Source of the DNA: Euphorbia lathyris
Lineage: Eukaryota > Streptophyta > Magnoliopsida > Malpighiales > Euphorbiaceae
Assembly: GCF_963576675.1 (NCBI RefSeq)
Contig: NC_088916.1
Location: 4,417,001-4,481,000, forward strand
DNA: 64,000 nucleotides
Direction: 5' to 3'
The notes beneath the pieces were generated by a model. That model made no database searches. It saw nothing but the letters and a program-made list of their open reading frames with translations, and was not told the origin of the DNA. Of the stretch, positions 57,355 to 64,000 are shown piece after piece. A program made the translations under genes and the position numbers. The first letter of the stretch is position 1, and the number at the start of each line of letters is the position of its first letter.

Positions 57355-58337
57355 TAGGGGTGGGCAAAAAAAAACCGGTCAAACCGGTAACCGAATCGAA
57401 AACCGATAATTCGAACCGGAAAAAGCGGTTAACCAAACCGGTGGTTTTCTTAATGGTTAAAAAAAATATATAGGTATCGGTTTCGGTTTCGGATTAGAGT
57501 TTCAAAAACCACGGTTAACGGTTAACCGAACCGTTTAATAAATATAAATTTTTTTAAAAAAATTAATATATAATTGTATAACATATATTATATAACATAG
57601 ATTAGCCCCTCATTTGATATCCTTGAGTTCAGCCACATTTTCCGGAAGCAGAACCGTGTTGCAGATCACTTGGCGGCGGCAGGCCATGAGGGGGTGTTAG
57701 GTGTTTCTACCCTTACCGTTCCCCCTATCGCTCTTTCTCCTTTTCTTTTAGAAGATAGGATTGGGGTTAGCTTTCCTAGACTAATCCCAGTGTAGTTGCT
57801 TGTTTTGCTTTCCTTTCCTTTCCTTTTCTACCAAAAAAAAAAAAAAGATTAAAAGAAAAAAGTCTTTAACATAGATTATAACATTTATTAATATAAATAT
57901 ACAATATAGATTATACTTGAATGTAAACTTGATGGATTAATGTTGTAATAAGTACTTTGACGAAATATTATTTACATTTCTTTATGTTTTAAATGTAAAC
58001 TTGATGGATTATTTTTTAGTTCGGTACTTATGTTTGAATTCTGAACTTTTATATGAATTCATTTCGTTTGAATTTTTGAAATTATGTGTATTTTAATATT
58101 GTTTAAAAGTTTAGGTTTAGGTGAAAATTATGGTTAACCGTTGATTTTTAGTTAACTGGTGGGAAATGGTTAAAAACCGTTAACCGAAAAACCTAACCAA
58201 AATTAATGGTTAACCGGTTGTATGGTTTACCGATTGATATGGACCGGTTTTGGTTTGGATGGTTAAAAAACCGTTGATAACGGTTCGGTTAATTTGTTTG
58301 CCTAATGGACCGGTTAACCGAACCGTGCCCATCCCTA
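57355..58337. mobile_element. hAT-like non-autonomous element with 8-bp TSD
   Basis: Ends are TAGGGGTGGGCA and TGCCCATCCCTA. Flanks are ACCAAGAC on both sides (57347-57354 and 58338-58345). Subterminal regions are packed with ACCGGTTAACCG-type words in both orientations. 8-bp duplications and AGGGGTGGGCA ends fit the hAT superfamily. No transposase. A LINE end is inserted inside. Confidence 0.85.
57605..57867 (+). pseudogene. 5'-truncated LINE with poly-A and target duplication
   Basis: Flanked by AACATAGATTA on both sides (57594-57604 and 57868-57878). The frame encodes the end of a LINE RNase H domain (FRKQNRVADHLAAAGHEG) and tail (EDRIGVSFPRLIPV, stop). After CCTTTTCTACC comes an A-rich tail with interruptions. 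This is the signature of target-primed reverse transcription. Confidence 0.88.
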
Positions 58338-58762
58338 ACCAAGACACAGTAATATGCGAAGAGTTGTGGATGAGGTCGTTCTCTTTAAAACGTTCACGGC
58401 ACTGTTTTTAAATTGTACATGTAGTCAGAAATACTAGTTGCCTCCAAGATAAAAAAAAAACACAATCACAGAAAAAAATTGTTCGGTTCAATTTTAGAAC
58501 AAAGAAAGCGATCGAAGAAGTAGAAGCAGTTTATAATTTAAAAGTGTTCAACCCCAAAGAAGGGGGATATATTTAATGTTTTATAAATCCAACACTAATT
58601 TCTTCAAAATAATATATTTTTTTATCTTTTTATTTTAATTATGAATTTTTTATAATTTTTATAAAGTAAAATTTAATTCAAAATTAAGTTTTTTTTAGTC
58701 TAAACTTAAAAAAATTGATTTAGGAAAAAAAAAATAGTTCAAAAGGGTTGAGAAAGAGATCA
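58338..58762. other. intergenic DNA, nothing recognised
   Basis: AT-rich with homopolymer A and T runs; no gene or clear repeat. Confidence 0.5.
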
Positions 58763-58771
58763 TAGAAAGAA

Positions 58772-61700
58772 GGGTAAATTATAAAATTAGGTCAAATTAG
58801 AGGCTCATTTACATATTTAATTCATGAGGAAAGATCAGGTGTGACACATTGCTTATGGTGCGACAAACCTTATTGTGTGACAATGACCAATTTTGTAATT
58901 AATCAAAAGGAGGAGGCAAATTTGTAAATAAAAGGAAAGAGAAAATTGTTTTATTTTTTTTCTTTAAAATGTATTTTCCCAACTTTTCCAACCTTGTTTT
59001 TTAAAAATTTTATACCGTTGGACTCGTCTTAATTAAACGGTCATTTTAAGATCCCAGAAGTTCGGGTAAAAAAAAATTCGGTGAATGGAATCCGACGATC
59101 TGTTTTTCTGTAAGAAAAATATGTCAAGAAAATTCTCAAAAAATTTCAAAAAATGTAAAACATTATTCTGAGAAACTTTAATTCTCGACTCAAAATGAGA
59201 TTCCTTATGGTTTAGTCCCAAATCAACGGAATCCGGCGGTTAGATATGCGTTTTCCGATAAAAAAAACCCGAAAGTCCCCAGAAAATTCTGAAACAATTT
59301 CAGAAAATATAAAACATTATTTGGAGAAACTTTAATTCTTGAGTTGAAGTAGGATTTCTTACGGTTTAGTCCCAATAAAATATTTTCCTTAATTTTATCC
59401 ATTTTACATCCTTCAACAATTTATTGGGTCCAAACCATAAGAAATCTCACTTTGACTCAAGAATTAAAGTTTCTTAAAATAATGTTTTACATTTTCTGGA
59501 ATTTTTTGAGAATTTTTTGGGTATATTTTATCTCGCCAGAAAACGTCCACCCGGATTCCGTTCACCGGAATTTTTTTTACTTAAGCTTCAGGGATCTTAA
59601 AATGACCGTCTAATTTAGACGAGTCTAATAGTATAAAATTTTTCAAAAAACGAGGTTAGAAATATCGGAAAAATGTATTTTAAAGAAAAGAAATAAAACA
59701 ATTTTCTGTTAGAACAATATAAGTATTATGTTGGAACAAATGGTACACTGATTTGTAACAATCTAAGTAGGACAAAAAATGTGCCCAGAAAATTATCAAA
59801 AAATTTCAAAACATGTAAAACAACATTTTAAGAAACTTTAATTCTTGGCTCAAAGCAAGATTCCTTATAATTTTGACCCAATAAATTGTTGAAACATGTA
59901 AAATGGATAAAATTAAGGAACAAGTTTTATTGGGATTAAACCGTAAGAAATCCCGCTTCGATCCAAGAATTAAAATTTCTTAGAATAATGTTTTACATTT
60001 TTTGGAATTTTTTGAGAATTTTCTGGGCACTTTTATTCTCGCCAAAAAATGTCCACCCGGATTCCGTTCACTGGAATTTTTTTTACTTGAACTTCAGGGA
60101 TCTTAAAATGACCGTCTAATTTAGACGAGTCTAATAGTATAAAAATTTTCGAAAAACGATGTTAGAGATGTCGGAAAAATGTATTTTAAAGAAAAGAAAT
60201 AAAACAATTTTCTCTATCCTCTTTTTTATTTTATTTACAAATTTGCCACCTTCCCCTTTTTAATTATCATCAAAACTACGTAGTTTTGTTATGTCACATA
60301 ATAAACTCTTTGTCACACCCTAACCCCTTGTCACACTGGATCTCACCCCTTTAACCCATTTACTCAACCTACTACATATCTAGACTGTTTTTGTGTGACT
60401 TTCCCATAATACCCTCAATATTTACGCGCGTCTGTCTCCATCCCGTCTGACTTCGCAGATTCGACCATATGCGAAGCCTGTGAAGCTAATGTTTGATTTA
60501 CTTGATGAATTTAATTAGCATATACGAAGCCTGCGAAACTAATGTTTGGTTTACTTGATGAATTTAATTAGCATATGCGAAGCCTTGATGTGTTTTGAAG
60601 CTAATTCGCGAAATGGTATATAACAAAAAATGCCAAACAACAACGGATTCTAACATTAAAATCATAACATTATCAAAATTTACAACAAGATTGCCACAAT
60701 AAACTCCTAACAAATCACTTCAAAGTGAACCTGACTAATCTGGACGGAAATTTCTCCATCTACACGAAGTCCAGACCTTTTGGGATGAGAAATGGAAGTG
60801 CAGACCTTTTGGGATGGACGTGTCCCATGGTGCACACCAAGATTGGCACAATCTCTCCAAACCAATCATTTCAAAGTGAATGTGCCAATCTTGAGGGACA
60901 TTTCTCCCTATATAGGAAGGAAAGTCATCTCCCCTGCATCCGAGAACACCGCCTTCTAGAAAAGGATGTTATGTATTCAATCACCTTCAAAAAAAAATTA
61001 ATCGTGTTAGGCAGGAAAAATGACGATTTGGCTTCACAAAATGAGGATTAGCGAAGCATGCGAATGTAAATGTGCAAGGAAAGGGATGATTTTACTTCGC
61101 TAATCGATGTTTTCGCGAAGTTTGCGAGGTCTGAAATGTGACGATCTACGCCGCATATCGATGCTTTCGCGAAGTCTGCGAGTGAAATCATGAACTTTTC
61201 TACTCACAGACTTCGCGAACTAATCGATTCACGAAGTAGATCATCACGTTTCAAGCTCTTTCTTTTCGCAAATCTTTGCGAAATCATCGACTACGCGAAG
61301 TGATTTCATGAAAAAACGCAGAAAAAACAGCAGATACTTACATTTTTCGCGCCTTTCACCCTTAAAAGCGACAATAACAATATGATAAACTGGGAAAAAC
61401 GATGGAAATAACGTAGAATAACCATTTCTTTGATGGTAAGAAGAAGAAAGAAACCAAGTAACGAGTAGGAATAGGAAGATGAAAAACCATGGCTTTGTTT
61501 TCTAGGATTAAGAAGTTGCAGAATCAAGAGAGGAAAAAGAGAAATACATCGTGAGTTGGAGAAATGGTGCAGATTTCGTGCAATTTAAAGGAAGATATGA
61601 AAATCAAAAGTCTTGCAATCATTAATGGAGGAGCCAACAGCCGTTTCGCGCACCCAAGGAGAAGAGGGGAGAGAACGTTCGCGTAAGGGGGAAGTGGGAA

Positions 61701-61815
61701 GGTTAGGGGTATTATGGAAAAATCACACAAAATCAGTCTAGATATGTAGTAGATTGAGTAAATGAGTTAAATATATAAATGGGCCTCCCATTTGATCCAT
61801 TTTTATAATTTACCC
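58772..61815. mobile_element. compound Mutator-like foldback element, 3044 bp, 9-bp TSD
   Basis: Ends are GGGTAAATTATAAAATTAGG and the inverse TTTTTATAATTTACCC. Flanks are TAGAAAGAA on both sides (58763-58771 and 61816-61824). Inside, the left part (58772 to about 60350) is a foldback whose right arm occurs twice in tandem (about 59440-59706 and 59940-60220). The right part (about 60330-61815) has its own inverted arm (CTCAACCTACTACATATCTAG against CTAGATATGTAGTAGATTGAG). The right part is unlike its surroundings: AGCATATGCGAAGCC repeats (60470-60590) and clustered TTCGCGAA words (61080-61310). No transposase was recognised. A 108-codon frame at 60725-61051 has no known domain and contains an internal direct repeat. 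Confidence 0.85.
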
Positions 61816-61824
61816 TAGAAAGAA

Positions 61825-62240
61825 ATTAACAAGAGATTTGAACTAATAACCTTTTGCATTAAAACATACATTTTAATCAACTCAACCATCTTAAAATATA
61901 AATTACACTACAAAAATGACAATATAAACTAAATTTAGGAGGCTATTAAGTACCGAACCGGTACTACTCAAGGATGGACTGAGCGGCATGAGCCCCCGAG
62001 CTAGCTCCGCCCGTGCATCTGTGAAAAATAGTTTTACTACAATCACATTACATATATAAAACTCCTTTTAAACTGTGAAAAATACAAATTTTGAACGTGG
62101 TTGAAATGAATAACACTCACTTAACCGAGTTTTATGTTTAAAGGTAATTTTTTTTGCCATCAAGGACTTAATATGACTAAAAATAAAAGATCGATGTTTT
62201 AATGTATTTAAACTAAAAATTAAGAACTTAATAAAAAAAA
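61825..62240. repeat. left part of a family D foldback copy
   Basis: 62095-62240 matches the right half of 35487-35983 (ACCGAGTTTTATGTT, CATCAAGGACTTAATA, then AAAAATAAAAGATC). It continues at 63114-63160 beyond the hairpin element. 61950-62030 contains a GC-richer block (GAGCGGCATGAGCCCCCGAG) of unknown origin. Confidence 0.6.
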
Positions 62241-63113
62241 GGGCTAATTACAAATCTAGCCCAATTAAGAGGGGCCTTTTACATATCTAACCTACTTTGC
62301 TTCCATCTTACCAAATTAGACAATTTCAACCATTTTGGATAAAATTACCCTTAGTTCTATTCAATCATCGATCTACTTCTGATTCTTCTTCTTCTTCTGG
62401 TTCGTTTCAACTTCTTCTTCGGTTCATCTTCTTCAATTTCTAATATCAATCATTAGCGATTTTTGAGATTATTGACATATTATGTTCAATTTCCCATAGA
62501 AATAGTATGTTTTTAGCTTATACGCTTGCTTTTCTCGTTGGTCTTGCCTCTTTCTTCATCTGTAATGGTATCGTTTCAATTTCCTCTATTTTCCACAATT
62601 TTCCTCCATTGATGTCGCATTTGTGACGAAATTTATCGTATTTTGTCACAAATGCGACAAGAATTGTCGCATTTCGTCACAAATACGACAACAGTTGTCG
62701 CATTTGTGACGAAATGTGACATCTCTTGTCGCATTTGTGACGAATGCGACAAAATTCATCACAAATGCGACAGCAATAGAGGAAAATTGAGAAAAATTGT
62801 GGAAAATAGAGGAAATTGAAACAATACCATTACATATGAAGAAAGAGGCAAGACCAACGAGAAAAGCAAGCGTATAAGATAAAAACATATCATTTCTACG
62901 GGAAATTGAACATAATACATCAATAATCTCAAAAATTGCTAATGATTGGTATCAGAAATTGAAGAAAATGAACCGAAGAAGATCGATGATTGAATAGAAC
63001 TAAGGGTAATTTTGACCAAAATTATTGAAAGTGTCTAATCTAATATGATGGAAGCAAAGTGGGTTAGATATGTAAAAGGTCCCTCTTAATTGGGCTAGAT
63101 TTGTAATTAGCCC
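62241..63113. mobile_element. near-perfect hairpin element, 873 bp, with possible captured gene leader
   Basis: Ends are GGGCTAATTACAAATCTAGC and the inverse GCTAGATTTGTAATTAGCCC. The arms of about 370 bp mirror each other with few mismatches. The centre (62608-62772) repeats TTGTCGCATTTGTGACGAAAT words, themselves palindromic. Each arm contains a sequence like a plant 5' leader and first exon: a CTTCTTCTTCTTCTGG tract, then ATG and a hydrophobic frame (left arm 62509, MFLAYTLAFLVGLASFF). It was inserted in poly-A (AAAAAAAA on both sides), so the duplication is uninformative. Confidence 0.82.
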
Positions 63114-64000
63114 AAAAAAAATACAACATCAGAAATCTAATGATGCTTTGTTGCCTTTAAATTCATAAATAAATAATATCCCTATAAAGTCTAATTATAT
63201 TAATGGAGCAACAAGTCTAATAACAATGTTGTCAGATCAAACCGAACTGGAAACCGGACAAACCTCAAGTTCAGGTGATGTTAAATAACAATGTAATTGT
63301 AGTTTTGTTTTAGAAGATTAATGTGCAAATATGATATGAACAAGATTTCTCAACAAAATGAATATTTTCATAAGAAGTTCAAACTTAAAAGAATACTATG
63401 GTTATTGACATTTCGAAGATGCTCTCAATGATCGGTAAATTATTGAAATTAGGATCGGTTTCTCATAATAAATATTAATTGACTATTTCGAATATTTCAT
63501 ATCCAAAATAAATTGATCGACGTTATAACATCTTGAAGATATTGCTAACAATTAATCAGTTGTTGAAATGGAGCTCATGATGTTCCCCATAGCATTCCTC
63601 ATAGATAGATGGATGTGTTTATGTTGGCGTCTCGCTTCATGTCCAGGGGTGTAGACGGGGTCTGGGGATCCGGACCCCTCCGGCCGCCGGAACCACCTTG
63701 ATCTCGGATAGTTTCGGTTCCCCTGTCTCAAAAAAATAATTACCGGGGTGTTGAATTAGCCTCTCCCAAAATGGACCATTACGTGTTAGGGCTTGTCCAA
63801 AATTCAAAATTTTAATATTTTGGGTCTATTATTTATTCCTTAAATCCAAATTTCTAATTTTTTTGGGCCTGTTAGGTCTCTCTACATCTAAATTTCTAAT
63901 TTTTTGGCCTGTTAGGTCTCTATAAATCCAAATTTCTTTTTTTTTTTTTTTTTTTTGCATATTAGGCCTCTCTAAATCCACATTTTTTATTTGTTTTGGC
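63114..64000. other. repeat remnants to the window end
   Basis: 63114-63160 is the end of the interrupted family D copy (AAATCTAATGATGCTTTG). 63160-63640 shows nothing. 63640-63720 is GC-rich (GGGGATCCGGACCCCTCCGG, itself partly palindromic). 63830-64000 is an imperfect tandem repeat of about 45 bp (TAAATCCAAATTTCT, then GGGCCTGTTAGGTCTCTC), cut by the window edge. Confidence 0.55.

Noticed and set aside
60725..61051. 108-codon frame inside the compound foldback element as a host gene
   Set aside because: No known domain, an internal direct repeat (GACCTTTTGGGATG twice) and no splice or leader structure; kept only as part of the mobile element.

Overview
The window looks like nuclear DNA of a flowering plant (eudicot): AT-rich and dominated by transposable elements (Ty1/copia, Ty3/gypsy Athila and Tat types, LINE, SINE, CACTA, hAT-like and Mutator-like foldback elements). 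It holds one intact, intron-rich host gene. Two ricin-B-type lectin relics hint at a lineage carrying such lectins (for example Malpighiales), but the species cannot be fixed from the sequence.

Layout. 1-2822: 3' half of a copia element with its LTR. 2823-8050: degenerate LTR-element sequence, including a minus-strand gypsy integrase and a plus-strand extra ORF (Tat-like). 8615-9456: broken lectin gene (minus). 9511-17268: a dense field of foldback (long inverted repeat) elements, many with exact 9-10 bp target duplications, plus a CACTA end. 17285-18104: second lectin pseudogene (plus), beside a relic of the last exon of the receptor kinase. 19671-32211: the one intact gene, an LRR-malectin receptor-like kinase, minus strand, 24 exons; all splice phases agree and predict 1014 residues. 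Its introns and 3' flank carry several foldback elements. 32475-39144: AT-rich DNA with MITEs, a LINE RNase H relic, an interleaved inverted repeat and an element with a GC-rich palindromic core. 39145-52905: a complete copia element (TSD GTTTA) with a SINE in its 3' LTR, split by a complete young Athila element (42483-51086, TSD GTACT) that has lost the gag core and the integrase core. 52906-64000: repeats only, including an hAT-like element with a nested LINE end, a 3.04-kb compound foldback element (TSD TAGAAAGAA) and an 873-bp near-perfect hairpin element.

The most unusual signal is the set of foldback elements. Several families with unrelated arms share Mutator-style 9-10 bp duplications, and at least three elements with different arms carry the same roughly 250-bp central core. 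Apart from the receptor kinase nothing here looks like a functional host gene; no operon-like logic, tRNA, rRNA or CRISPR was seen.
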